Assembly (NCBI GenBank): GCA_031772625.1 | Contig: CM062812.1 | Coordinates: 730,272,300-730,336,299, forward strand | Direction of reading: 5' to 3' | Source: Pinus tabuliformis | Taxonomy: Eukaryota; Streptophyta; Pinopsida; Pinales; Pinaceae | Length of the DNA stretch: 64,000 bases | In this document: in pieces, positions 1-10,439 of the stretch | How positions within the stretch are numbered: position 1 is the first letter of the stretch | How the letters are laid out: each line of letters starts with the position of its first letter | Made by a program: the position numbers and the translations under genes | Notes under the pieces: model-generated | Seen by the model: the letters and a program-made list of their open reading frames with translations, nothing else | Databases searched by the model: none | Told to the model about the DNA's origin: nothing

Positions 1-760
1 AAAATTGTCTTTTAAATCAATAACTTCAGACTCTCCTTCAACAGTTTCATCAAAGTCTATTTCTTTCAGCTCTTGTAACTCTTTGTTGGTAAAGTTTGTT
101 GGATGTAGTATTTGAGTTGTTGTTTCAGCTGAAATGTGTGTTTCAGCTTTGTCTACTTGGTCAACTTCACAAACAGTGCCTGTGTCTATATTGGTGCTGG
201 AAAATTCTTCTTTTAAAGTAAGGAAATTATTAATTTGATTGTCATTGTCAAACACTTGCCAGTTTTTTACATTGTCAGGTATAGTTGGCCTGTGTTTAAT
301 TTCAGCTGTAAAATGATGATTAGGCTCAAGTGGCAGTTTACAAGTGCTAGCAAATGTTGCCAAACTGTGAGTATGCAAATTGTGTTTCCTTGGAATTTTG
401 GCAAGCTGTGATTCTAGAAAGGTATTAAGTATTTCAATTGCTACCCCTCTATAAGATCTTAATCTGAGGTCATTTGTGAGGAAGTTTCCTTTCATTTGTT
501 GAATAACTAAATCAGAGTCTCCTAGAATTGATATCCCAACTGCCCGTAAACCTTTGATGAATTTGAGTCCTAGAAGGAGGGCTTCATATTCAGCCATGTT
601 ATTTGTGCATCTAAAATTCAGTGTGTATGCATGTCCTTCAGCATGGTCATTTTCCATATTATGTATCGAAATCCCTACCCCCTCTCCTAGTTTATTGACT
701 GATCCATCAAACTCTAGATACCATAGGATTTCTTGATTATAGCTAGCATCAAGAGTTTTA
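1..760 (-). CDS. Retrotransposon RNase H (Tat additional type), frame open to window edge
   Basis: The minus strand reads an RNase H fold: EFDGSVNKLG near 715, CTNNMAEYEALLLGL near 600-560, and LGDSDLVIQQM near 530-500. These carry the acidic residues expected of the active site (D of FDGS, E of MAEYEA, D of GDSD). In the family this enzyme removes RNA from the RNA:DNA hybrid during reverse transcription. Downstream an acidic linker (about 330-1) ends at the window edge with IDLKDNF, where a reverse transcriptase would be expected to begin. The protease lies directly upstream, so this RNase H sits before the polymerase rather than after it. It is the additional, archaeal-like RNase H known in Tat elements, judged by motif style; the assignment is from memory. 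Confidence 0.72.
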
Positions 761-885
761 AAAATTTGCTTAGTAGGCAGATTTGGATTTTCAGTTTCAT
801 GTGATTTCCCTTGTGTGTCTGTTATATCAATTATTTCAGAGATTTCTTGGGTTTTAGCACTAGATTCTTCATTTATGCCTTTTCC

Positions 886-1356
886 TTATGCTGATGCTAA
901 AACCTTGACATCAATTGGAGGGCAAATTTCAGCATTGTATAGGATGAAAGAATCCATATCAGAATGCATGGAATAGATGGGAAAATTTTGGGGTTTCTCT
1001 TGGCTGCTGACCACATATTTCATCAAAGTTTCCCGGTACAATCTCTTTGGCTGTCCAAATACTGAAATGATAGCATAGGACATGTCCAACTGTAAATATC
1101 CCTGGAGCTTCGCACCCCAAGATCTGGACAGTAACATGTTGCACTTTGGTGGGATATCAACTACCAGTACATCCATTAAGATTGTCTTGGCAGGGTATTG
1201 AACTAGTGATACACATAAATCTTTGATTAGGCCTAGACATCTGACCTGGCTAGAACCAAAAGAGAACAAGTCTTTGTATGGCCTGGTGATATCTAGGTCC
1301 AACGTTTCCATCACCGATTTGGGAATTAAATTATGGGAAGCTTTAGAATCAAACAT
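886..1356 (-). pseudogene. Retrotransposon aspartic protease region
   Basis: The peptide of about 156 residues starts MFDSKASHNLIP, a form of the D-S/T-G active-site region of retropepsins. It continues with VRCLGLIKDLCVSL, IPPKCNMLLSRSWGAKLQG and QLDMSYAIISVFGQPKRLYRE, a run I recognise from repetitive plant Ty3/gypsy polyproteins of the Tat type. The protease would cut the Gag-Pol polyprotein. It lies between the gag-side linker and RNase H on the same strand, in the expected order for this sub-group. It is a fossil segment. The family is clear; the lineage name is inferred. Confidence 0.7.
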
Positions 1357-1542
1357 TGCATTATGAAGTACTTCTCATGAATATTCAGACTTACATAGAA
1401 AGGAGGAACTCCTCCATCTACTGATTTGTCATTTACTTCAGGGCCAAAAATTAATTTTGGCTGGTCATCTAGGACATTTACTGCATCTCTGTTTTCTGAA
1501 ATTTGAAGTGATCGGCTGAGTTTTTCTCTATAGACATCATGT

Positions 1543-2175
1543 TTAGCCAATTCGAACAATAGCTATATTTGATTTGCCTATTTCGGTTTCAAGGTTAAAA
1601 GGTTTTTCTATTTGGATTTTTGCATTTCGGGCAGCAAGATTTTCTTTTTCTGCTACGTTTTCTGTGTTATTTTCCTTTTTGGGAGTGCTGTTATGAGTTG
1701 AATTTGTTTGCAAGTCGATTTCTGGAGGCTCTTCCATGATTTCTTTAAGAGGAATAGAAGTTGAAGGCTGTTGATGGTCTAATATATCTTCCGCTATTGG
1801 ATGATTTGGATTATCAATTGTTTTAGGAGGCGTTTGTACAAGAGGGTTCTTAGCCTTGTTTTTGGTAGGTTGCTTGGTTCCTTTCTTCTTACTGCTTTCA
1901 GGGACATCTATCTTTCTGCCTCTCGAGTTGTATTGTTTGTGAACCTCATAGACAACTGCATCATATCCTTCCCTAAAATCAAATGATTCCCCAAATTGGG
2001 TTTGGAATTGATTAAAAGTATGAGCTTCTTGATCATCCTGGGTTAAGAAAATTTGTTGTTCAATATTTAGGACCATTAAGTTAATTTGAGAGCCTTCTGT
2101 TGGCTCACTAGAAGTTGAAGCTTCAGCATAGTCTTCTTGGAATGGAGGTCTAATGTTTTGGTCAGGACTGGCCAT
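1543..2175 (-). pseudogene. Gag-protease linker, low-complexity
   Basis: This is a 210-residue open stretch rich in E, N, P, T and K, with basic patches (SSKKKGTKQPTKNKAKNP) and no fold I recognise. It lies between gag and protease on the same strand and would be the disordered C-terminal part of Gag or the linker into Pol. No CCHC zinc knuckle is visible. It has no independent function I can name. A separate gene is unlikely because flanks on both sides belong to one retroelement. Confidence 0.5.
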
Positions 2176-2376
2176 TCTAGTATTGGGATTCTGATTTTTT
2201 CTAAAATTTGGGTTTCTTCCTGTATTACCCAGTTGACCATCCCAAGAGGATTTCCTCTCAATTATTTATACTCTATCACCCAGTTTATCCATTCCTTTAA
2301 TAATTGCATCTAATGTTTGTTCAAATGCAGAAGGTTCCTATTTAAAAGGTGTTCTCCTTTCAGCTCTAGCTCGAGC

Positions 2377-3399
2377 TCATTTAGAAATCAAATTGGCCTC
2401 TACACTGACAGCTATACTCTGCATGTCTTCTAAGCTTGGAGGAGCTCTTTCCCTAAGCTGATAAGCCATGTCAGAATCAAATCCATTAGGGAATTTGATC
2501 AAGGCCAGGTCTGGTGGAGGTCTGAGATTCTGATGGATAGAATTGTATACATTATTAAATCTGGCACAATAATCTTGAACAGTTTCTTGTGGGCCTCTTT
2601 TCAAGCTTTCATATTCTGATAGGATGTGTAAAGGGTCTTTCTTCTTTTCCCATCTGTTCAAGAAAGTTTCATAAAGGGCATCTGGGTCAGCAAGAGTGTT
2701 TACAGGGAGTGCCCTAAACCAGGTCCTTATGTCTCCAGTTAAACTCTGAACAAAGATTTTCATTCTGACATCATCAATTTCATAGTTCTCAAAATAATCT
2801 GTCATCTTCTTGGTATGTTGTTGTGCTGTGTAAGTGCTAATACCATCAAAATAGGTAATTTTTCTTTGATAATCTTGGGGCATAGCCCCTATATTTGTAG
2901 GTAACTGTAGGGGAGCATATTGGTTTGCCATATTTTCAGGGATAAATGTAACCGCTGGAAGAACAGGGATAACAGCTGAGATATTTGCAGTAGATGGGGG
3001 AGTGGGAAATATGGTTTGAAGTGCTCGCGGTAAACTCAGAGAAGCAGTAGTAATGGCAAAAAAGACTGATGCTTTTGCAGGAGTAAGCTCAGATTGGGTA
3101 AGGTTCTGCTGGCTTTTAAGGTGTTTAGGAATCAAATTGGGATTCTGAAACACAGGTGGAGGATTTGGATCTGGATTTGATCTAGTGTAACGGATTTTCT
3201 TCTTTGGAGCCAGCTTCTGAATATATTTTGGTTTTTCTTGAAATATTTTGAAGCACACAACTTTTGACAGTACCTTTCTAGGAAGTCTAAAATATAGGAG
3301 TTTTGAATTTTCCTTTAGATATATTGAAATAAGGGACTGATCATGTATTTGAGACAGTTGTACAAAGCCTAAAACTAGACTTGAGATAGACTGAAGCAA
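2377..3399 (-). CDS. Retrotransposon Gag (Retrotrans_gag domain)
   Basis: An open stretch of 340 residues. The N-terminal 150 residues are basic and proline-rich. From about residue 175 the capsid-like domain is clear: ITYFDGISTYTAQQHTKKM, the W of DIRTWFRALP, the spacing to LYETFLNRWEKKKDP, and YCARFNNVYNSI. It ends with the ERAPPSLEDMQSIAVSVEANL helix. Gag forms the virus-like particle that packages element RNA. It begins 117 bases downstream of the primer-binding site, close to the expected leader distance. The true start may be internal, because the first residues look unlike Gag. Family call is strong; whether the product is functional is unknown. Confidence 0.82.
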   Translation of the reverse strand: MLQSISSLVLGFVQLSQIHDQSLISIYLKENSKLLYFRLPRKVLSKVVCFKIFQEKPKYIQKLAPKKKIRYTRSNPDPNPPPVFQNPNLIPKHLKSQQNLTQSELTPAKASVFFAITTASLSLPRALQTIFPTPPSTANISAVIPVLPAVTFIPENMANQYAPLQLPTNIGAMPQDYQRKITYFDGISTYTAQQHTKKMTDYFENYEIDDVRMKIFVQSLTGDIRTWFRALPVNTLADPDALYETFLNRWEKKKDPLHILSEYESLKRGPQETVQDYCARFNNVYNSIHQNLRPPPDLALIKFPNGFDSDMAYQLRERAPPSLEDMQSIAVSVEANLISK

Positions 3400-3515
3400 C
3401 TTTTATTTACTCCTCTAATTGCATAGAAAAAATAGTTTCAAAGGATACCTGGCTAACTTCAGGCTCCATCTGTAGCTTTAGAAAATAGACAGTAGTAACC
3501 AACAATTATTCAGTT

Positions 3516-3532
3516 CCCCAGTGGAGTCGCCA
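3516..3532 (-). promoter_or_regulatory. Primer-binding site of the Tat-type element
   Basis: On the minus strand the sequence is TGGCGACTCCACTGGGG, three to five bases inside the LTR end (…GATAACA at 3537). It resembles the tRNA-Arg-type primer site of Ogre/Tat elements. It fixes the inner edge of the LTR and the direction of the element. Confidence 0.75.
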
Positions 3533-4731
3533 ATGATGTTATCACTCAGGTTGTTCCCCAAAAGTTGTAGAAAAGGGAATACGGCCGAGGTAACCACAGA
3601 CCAATCATTTAGACAAAGATTCTAGGCTATCTGCATCCAGAGAGGGCTCTCTCTTTATGATTTAGTGTTGTTTTGAGTTATATTAGGCTACTTATGAAGT
3701 ACAAAGTTTTGTTTGATTTTTGGATGGTGACATTCAATAGAACAGGGGTGTAAATCTGAGAAGTGCAGTCCATTGGGCTAATGGAGTCTATGAGGATGAA
3801 CTGCTATATATGGTTTCTTTAACATAGGGTGGTACTACAGAGCAAGGTAATCAATCACGAAACAATTCATAAGCTGGAATCAGGTGGGATGGAGTTAGTG
3901 GGTGAAGGGCAATTAAGAATCCTTCATCATGTTGCTAGAGGGAAAGTGGATGATTATTGCTAGGGAGCAGTTAAGAATTCCTTAGCTAATATTCAAGATG
4001 TAAGAACTAGGGGAAACATGAGCAGTTAAGAATTCCTGTTTATGCTAATTCTGAAGAAAACAGTAATAATAACAGAGATTGAACTCAGAGTACATGCAAA
4101 CAAATTCCGAGTTATTCTTTTTCCTTATTATTCAGATCATGAAACATATTTGATATAGTAAACACAGAAATTGAAATCACAAGTAAGAGAGACTTATTGA
4201 TCCATAAAATGATTCAGGAATTCTGTAACATAGTCCTCTGCTATCAATTCCACATCCAGAGAGTCCAGAAATAACGGATTCCAACAACTTTTGTATTCAG
4301 AAGTTTTTCAGAGTTACAACACAGTCTAAGAAATGTATCAACAACCCCGAATACTTAACTTGGGGAGGTATAATTTGTACAAAAATGTTTACAAAATATC
4401 TCAATGAGATAATGTTTAGCAATAACTCACTCTACCTACTCAAAAGGAGAAATAAATGATCTTGGAAACATGGAGAAATAAATGAAGAAGTAAATACCGT
4501 TGTGCTGGCCGCTCAGTTGGTGTGATGTGCTAGCTATAAGCTCGACGAGTCAGCTGGTGGTTGTTTCCACTGATATTCTGCAGTGCTGCCTCAAATTTCT
4601 CGGGCATATTTAATTTTGATTTGATACATTGTTTCCCTGCATAACTCTCATCCATTCCTATTCTCCTCTTTATGGCATATGGTACCAAGTCTTCTGATTT
4701 ACCAAGGATATAAAAGATACCAGAAATATGT

Positions 4732-7700
4732 TTATATAATTTGCAACATGCTTTGCCACCAATGCTCCTCTGGTAACTGGTGTCTTTGCAGCTTTCTCAA
4801 AGTCTCATCATCGTCTATGTACCTGTAGAAGTTTGGCTGGACTATAAAAAGATGTTTCACTTCATGCTCAATATAGAATAGATTTTCCAACTTGTTGTAG
4901 AGGGTTTGGCCAGATGGAAGGGCCTTCTCTCCTGGAGTACTTGATGAAGCATTTACTTGATCAACAACATGTTTATTTAACTTGTGTGTGTACTCAACTT
5001 TTCTCAACAGTTGTTCATTACTTCCCAACGGACTTGGCAAGCCACTTTCATGCAAAACTGCAAATCTTTCTACAAAAGAATTTACCTCCACTTGCATGTC
5101 CTGGCTCTTCCTCTCCAAATTATGCATCAGGGTTCTCATGGTCAGAAATCTTTTTATTTTTAGAATGGTGCCTATCTTGTCTCTGATGTCCAGTGCTGCT
5201 AGTTCTTCACTGGTTTTAGTGTTCAAAAAATGTATTATCCTGTTGGTCTGTTTGGGCATATGTCACAATAAATTTTTGGCCTTTTGAATTTCCACCTGGG
5301 CTACTGCTATCAAGTCAATCTGTTCATATATAACCTAAATAGATCTCCATACATTACAGATGGATTGATTGATGTTAGCCCACAAAATGCCTTTGATTTC
5401 TCCCAGAGGCTTATCTAAAGAGAGGTATTTTTCCAATGCTTTCACTTTGATATCTAATGCTTTCACCTCTCTTGTCTCTTCTGCCACAATCATTTTGGAT
5501 TTATCATAGCTTATTTCTAACTTCGCCAATTTCTCTTTGGCATATTTTAATTCTGACACTTGGAGTTTTAGCTCCTCCATGGCTTTTATTAACTGCTTTG
5601 TGGTAATGGTGGTACTGCTACCTGCTGCTGGGGTGCCTGTGGTTGTTGTAGCTGTGGATGCTGGAACCATGGGAGGCACTGCTATTATACCTGTAGGAGG
5701 AGCAGTTGTGACTGTTGGAGCTATTTCAGGTGGTTGGGAGGTCGACTCTCCCTGCTTATCTTCTAGTGATTTCTCCAAGGCTTGCTCTGTCTCACTTAAT
5801 CTTTCATTCATTCTCATCAGTAAGTCCATCATGTCCTCCTCTGCTTTTTGCTACACAACCTCTGAAGTTTGTGGATGCATAGTAGTAGGCAGATTCAGTT
5901 GTTTCCTGAGGGCAACAATGTCCTCTTCCTTCTTCTTAATCAATGCTTTTATTCCTTTGGCATCCTTGGGATCATGTCCCAGCTCAATGATAATATCTTC
6001 CAAGGACTTTATTCTGTTGTCCTTGGCTAAAGAAGATGCCTTCTCCAAATCTAGTTGGGTTGATGTGTTGTTCAATGAGTTCTACAATTTGTGAGCCAAC
6101 ATTGCCTTATTTGCCAATGTGGAGTAGACCATCTCTCTAGTTTGCTTGTGCAACTCAATCTGGTCCATCAGATGAATGTCTTTGCCAAGGACCTCCATAT
6201 TTGTTTTAATGTAGTCAGCTGTTGACTGTGGCTGTTGAAATTTAGGCTTAAAGTGGCTCAAGATTATTTTACCTTCATTAATGTCATATGCAGACATTAA
6301 CCTTTGCTGGTTGGCGAGGGTCATTTTGAGAAATTTATTATAAAGTTGCAGCCTCAATGGGTCATTCTGGGCCTTGATGTCCGTGAATGTTCTTTTGATA
6401 TCAGAACCTTTCTTGCTTTGCGGCCTTTTGGATGAAACTTCCACACTGTGCTGCCTTTCTAGGTCTTGCCTATGAAAGTTGGTGGATGTTTCCATCACCG
6501 GGGAGATCTGTGGGCTGGTTTCGTTCTTGCCTCTTAGCCTTTCTATGGTTTCCTCAATAATTTCCTCTTCAGCTAGAGGATCCACTCTCTTCTTTTTGCC
6601 TCTAGTTTCTCTGCTGGTCCACTTATAGGTGTGGTCTCTTCTCTGTCCCTTTTCTTGCCATTTTCCTCATTTAGAGGAGTCTGTAGTGCTGGTATCTCTG
6701 GTGCTTTGGTCTGTACTGGAGGAATTTACTCCTGCTGATCTGTCATTTCTTACTGCTCTGTACCTGCCACCTGCTTGTTCTTAGAAGAACCTGAAATGGG
6801 TGTGCTGGTCTCTTGTGTAGGTTGCTGTGAAGTCCCAGCAGAAGATGTACCCACTCTGGTTTGCTATGGCAGTTTGAAAAATACCTGTCCAAAAGAGTCC
6901 AGGTCAAGAGTGTTTTCTAGATTTTTCATAGCTTGTTCTATTTTCTCTTGCTCAGTAAGATCTTCTATCAATGTCCCCTCTACCCACTCATCTTGATTAG
7001 AAAATTGCTCTATTTTAGTGATCCTACAATGTTTATAGGCTGATAGCCTGTTTTTTACTTTTCTTTCACTGATAAAGCCATTTGGGTCATAGGGTACCCA
7101 CCAAAAGCTCTTCTTTAATTTGAGTTGTTCCCCCAACATTTTATCAGCATCTTCCCATGCTTCCTTTTTGTTAAGGATAAAAGGGCCTAGATGGTTTCTT
7201 ATTTTCAGTTGGGCTTTTTTCTTTGCACTGTAGAAGTGTGTTAGATCTGAATTTATTAGTTGCCTGAAATATTCCAGAGAAAACAGTCTCATAGGCACAT
7301 ATTTTGGCAGTTTATAGGGACACAACTCACAGCCATATATCTTGATCTCAGTGTGATTCTGGTAGAAGTACCAGTCACCTATTCTGTAGTTCTTGGAGCA
7401 CTGTAAAATCTTCCTCATGTCACCAGAGAGTCTAGGAGGAGGAGCTCTCATCAGTAGAGAGGAGACCGGATGTATAAACAAATCAATGAATTCACAGTAA
7501 GTGTAAGGAGAGTTATGAACTTCATGGAAGACAGAGGTCCAAAATATCACAGATCTCCTTTCTCCCTTAGAATCCAATTTTCTGATGGGAAACTGAAAAC
7601 TGTCTGTTTGATAGTATAAGAACAGATGATATATATAAGATGTGTACATGAAGACTCCTTCTCATTCTAGACTCATGAATTGGTCATGGATGTTGTTGGA

Positions 7701-8351
7701 AATGAAAGTAGCAAAGTTATATTTGACAGCAGGAGGCTATCCTGCAGTAAACATGGACAATAAAACTAGGGTGGTCTCATCAACATATTCACTTGTCTTG
7801 AATCCCAAGACATAAGATATCATATCAATGATGAATCTTCCAGCTTTATTGAACCAGACATGTAGAAAGGGAGGTGGGAACTTGGGCTGGAAATCTGGTT
7901 TCATAAATGTTTGAGCAATGCGGGTTATCTCTGAGTTTGGCATTTTAGGGCCCTGCTCAAGCAAGAATCCCATAGAAAGAGGAGCCAGAGGCTGAATGGG
8001 TTTGAAGTGTAACATCTCATTTATGGACTCAGGAGTTATATAAAAGAGAACAGTTCCAGATGGAGTCTTGACTGCTCTTTGGGTAGGTTCATAATTGGCA
8101 CAACATAGGCGGATTATATCAGGAAAAACATTGACTAAGGGTAGGTATTACCTGGGTAAGTTGGATTCCCATATCCCATAGATGTCAGAGTTACTTAGGT
8201 GACTATTCCTGATTTCATAAAATGCTTGGAGGTGGTTTTGGACACCAGTTAAGTCTTGGATTTGAAAATCCCTATCAGTGAAGGGAAATGACTCTAACTC
8301 TTTGTGAGGTGCATTGAGGGGAGCAGCATTGAGGGCCACATGGGCTTCCAT
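4732..8351 (-). pseudogene. Long decayed ORF of a repetitive plant hypothetical-protein family, apparently inside the LTR
   Basis: Seven minus-strand open stretches run in order from MEAHVALNAAPLN (8351) to the C-terminus at 4732, about 1,200 codons in all, with several breaks. Recognisable blocks are EITRIAQTFMKPDF and YVDETTLVLLSMFTAG (8015-7737), KLDSKGERRSVIFWTSVF, IGDWYFYQNHTEIKIYGCE, PYKLPKYVPMRLFSLEY and WWVPYDPNGFISERK (7649-6864). Then come a charged coiled-coil region (6585-5335) and a helical tail (5259-4732). I recall these blocks from repetitive plant hypothetical proteins; no enzyme fold or function is evident. A TATA motif lies about 150 bases upstream of the first ATG. The position upstream of the primer site means it is either within the LTR or part of another element abutting it. 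Confidence 0.5.
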
Positions 8352-8500
8352 TGCTCAATTTTCTATGATTTTCAAATTAGAATTTGGGTTTTTGTAGCAA
8401 AAGTAGGAAAAACAACAGTTCTCGGGGTTTTCTCTGGGAATTGCAGACCAAAGTCGATTTGAATGTAGCTCACTGGGTGAAATCTATAGAGAAAAATGAA

Positions 8501-8507
8501 ATTTATA
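8501..8507 (-). promoter_or_regulatory. TATA motif upstream of the 8351 start
   Basis: The minus strand reads CCCTATAAATTTC. It is a good plant TATA box about 150 bases before the first ATG of the long reading frame, a normal leader distance. Candidate LTR or gene promoter; untested. Confidence 0.4.
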
Positions 8508-8901
8508 GGGTTTTTGGTAAAAATGGGTAAAAGAGCAGTAGTTCTGGTGTGCTTATTTGAAGGCAGTATGGTGAATTCAACTAGAATTTGGCTTCTTTGG
8601 AAAATTTTGCAGAGAAAACTGAAATTCACAGGGTTCGGACACCCAATTTAGGTAAATACCTATCTTTGAAGATGAAATGTACAGTTTGCAGGTTGCGGGA
8701 CGAGCTGGAGAACATGACTGTGGACTTGATTTAGTTGGGTGGCAAACTATATGGTCAAGCAGCTGATTTGGACGTAAATTGCATGGAATAGTAGTGTAGA
8801 GAAAAACAAGTGAAAATGAGTGAAAATGACATTTTCGCGTCTTTTTAACAAAAAATAACTTTGGCGGGCTTTTGACACTTTTCAGTCGGATGATGTCAGC
8901 A

Positions 8902-8971
8902 TGACGAAGTATTTGATCGTGTAACTGGGTGACGTGGCGATGTCATCATGAATGACATGGCGATGACGTCA
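8902..8971 (-). promoter_or_regulatory. Cluster of TGACG / TGACGTCA motifs (as-1/bZIP-like)
   Basis: Three TGACG motifs on the plus strand (8902, 8930, 8964), the last inside the palindrome TGACGTCA, lie about 400 bases upstream of the minus-strand TATA motif. Such sites bind TGA/bZIP factors in plants and occur in stress-responsive LTR promoters. The surrounding 8880-9230 bases are more GC-rich than the rest of the block. Motif presence is seen; activity is inferred. Confidence 0.38.
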
Positions 8972-9873
8972 GTGGGGGGTCAGCGGGGATAGTAAGCGGT
9001 ATTGGCCCGCACCGCTTTATCGGCTAAGTTGGTATCGGAGGAGGGGCAATGAGCATTACGGGAGGGCACCACGCGTCCTTGGTATGGCGAAAATACCGTT
9101 GTTCCCTGGGCGTTAAAGATTGCTACAGAAGGGTGCCGTGATATGGATCTGGGCCTTTGGATGGGTGGGCCCAGATCCAACTTCTAGTGGTCAACGGAGC
9201 CGGCGGAGGGCTACGGCGCGAGGCCCATCAATTAAATCAACATTTTTTGATGTTTTGAGGGGTATTACCTTTGGTTATCGGGGTTGCGGGTTTGGTTATT
9301 TATTTAAACAAAGATTAAATAAATCCCATGGTCACGCGTGAAGGGTTATTACCAGGTTTATGAAAAACCTTTAATCCCCTGTAAAATGTTAAGTATGGCT
9401 ATAATTTAGCCAGGGTGAGAATAATAAGATTTGGGGGTTTTTATTATAAATATAATATGGGAGTGGGAATAGGTCTAGGGAGCTAAATAGTATAGGTTAG
9501 GAGTTAATATGGATTTTGAAATTGAATGCGTTAAGCATAAAGTTTAACAATTTAGGAAAAAGGGAAAGAAAAGGGATTTTACACAAGAAATGTGGCTTTG
9601 TGCCTAAGAAAAGTTGTGACTTCACTTAAAATTTTTCATGAAATGGAGTGATCTAGGAGTATTGAGCATATCTCAATATCCTTGGGGGGAGGTTAGCAAG
9701 TGTTTTTGGGAGAAGAGTGAGGGGAAGTTAGACATGCACTACTTGAGTTGTAACCAAACAATTGCCATTGTACTTATGATATTAATAAGATGAATCACCT
9801 TTAAAAGACAAAATTACTCATAATCCTGCTTCGGCAACATCAAAACTGCCTAGCCAGCCTATTATACCTAACA

Positions 9874-10435
9874 TTTTTTCTTCTATTTTCCTTGGGTGTA
9901 TTTAAACTAGCAAACCCTTACTCTCTTCTTTTCTTTTAATTGCCATCCTATCTAAGTGTGCCCTTATTTCTTCCAGAGGCTCAGATTTAGCTGTTGAGCT
10001 CCTTTGCTTCTCTACCCAACTACTTATCTGCCAAGCTTGAACTGTTTGGATAGATCTTATTCTCTATCTCTAAAACAAGAAATTTAAACATGAACTAGCC
10101 AAGATTAAGTTGTTTGGCCATCCATCAACTGTGGCAAGAGTCAACCAACTGTGCACTATGAGATTCTTTACAAAAATAGAATAGTAGTGGCATTTTGGAC
10201 TAGCACACTTTCCTGGTCTTCTTTATTTGGGGTTCATTTCTTTTCTTTTTGACTAATTCATTTTTTTGGATTTGATTTTTCTTTTAGGGCATACCCTCTT
10301 TTCTTTTTATTTTTTGATTTTTTCAAAATATGGAACCTTTGTAGCATGGAAAGGATGAACATATTTGGGATTTTACCAGTCAATCATGAAATATGACACC
10401 TATTGGTATAGGAGCATAACACTTATGATGGTGGA
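9874..10435. other. AT-rich spacer, nothing recognised
   Basis: Pyrimidine-rich, with T runs near 10250-10330. No reading frame, repeat or structural RNA that I can support. Confidence 0.4.
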
Positions 10436-10439
10436 CTTC

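Larger units (their letters stand above)
1..9873 (-). mobile_element. Tat-type Ty3/gypsy retrotransposon, 5' part, runs off left edge
   Basis: Reading leftward there is a possible long LTR (3537 to about 9873), a primer-binding site (3516-3532), gag (3399-2377), a low-complexity linker (2175-1543), a retroviral-type aspartic protease (1356-886) and RNase H (about 735-330). The reverse transcriptase and integrase would lie left of base 1. The primer site TGGCGACTCCACTGGGG and the RNase H of the AEYEALLLG type fit the Tat branch of Ty3/gypsy. The element looks broken, with several interruptions in the gag-protease stretch and more in the LTR reading frame. The right limit is my inference from a TGTTA-type end; the internal parts are firmly seen. 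Confidence 0.75.
3537..9873 (-). repeat. Possible giant 5' LTR (about 6.3 kb) of the Tat-type element
   Basis: The inner edge at 3537 is well supported: plus-strand TGTTATCACTCAGG next to the primer site. The outer edge is uncertain. The best candidate is CCTAACA ending near 9873, which on the minus strand reads TGTTAGGTATAATAGG and would pair with the …GATAACA end as a short inverted repeat. The partner LTR is outside the window, so neither length nor target duplication can be tested. LTRs of 5-6 kb are known in Ogre-type elements. The stretch holds a long decayed reading frame (4732-8351), a TATA motif (8501-8507) and TGACG motifs. Bases 3537-4731 and 9340-9873 are non-coding and show nothing else to me. 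Confidence 0.38.

Noticed and set aside
5537-6094. 185-residue plus-strand open stretch
   Set aside because: Shadow of the minus-strand coiled-coil region at 5335-6585; valine/serine-rich with no domain.
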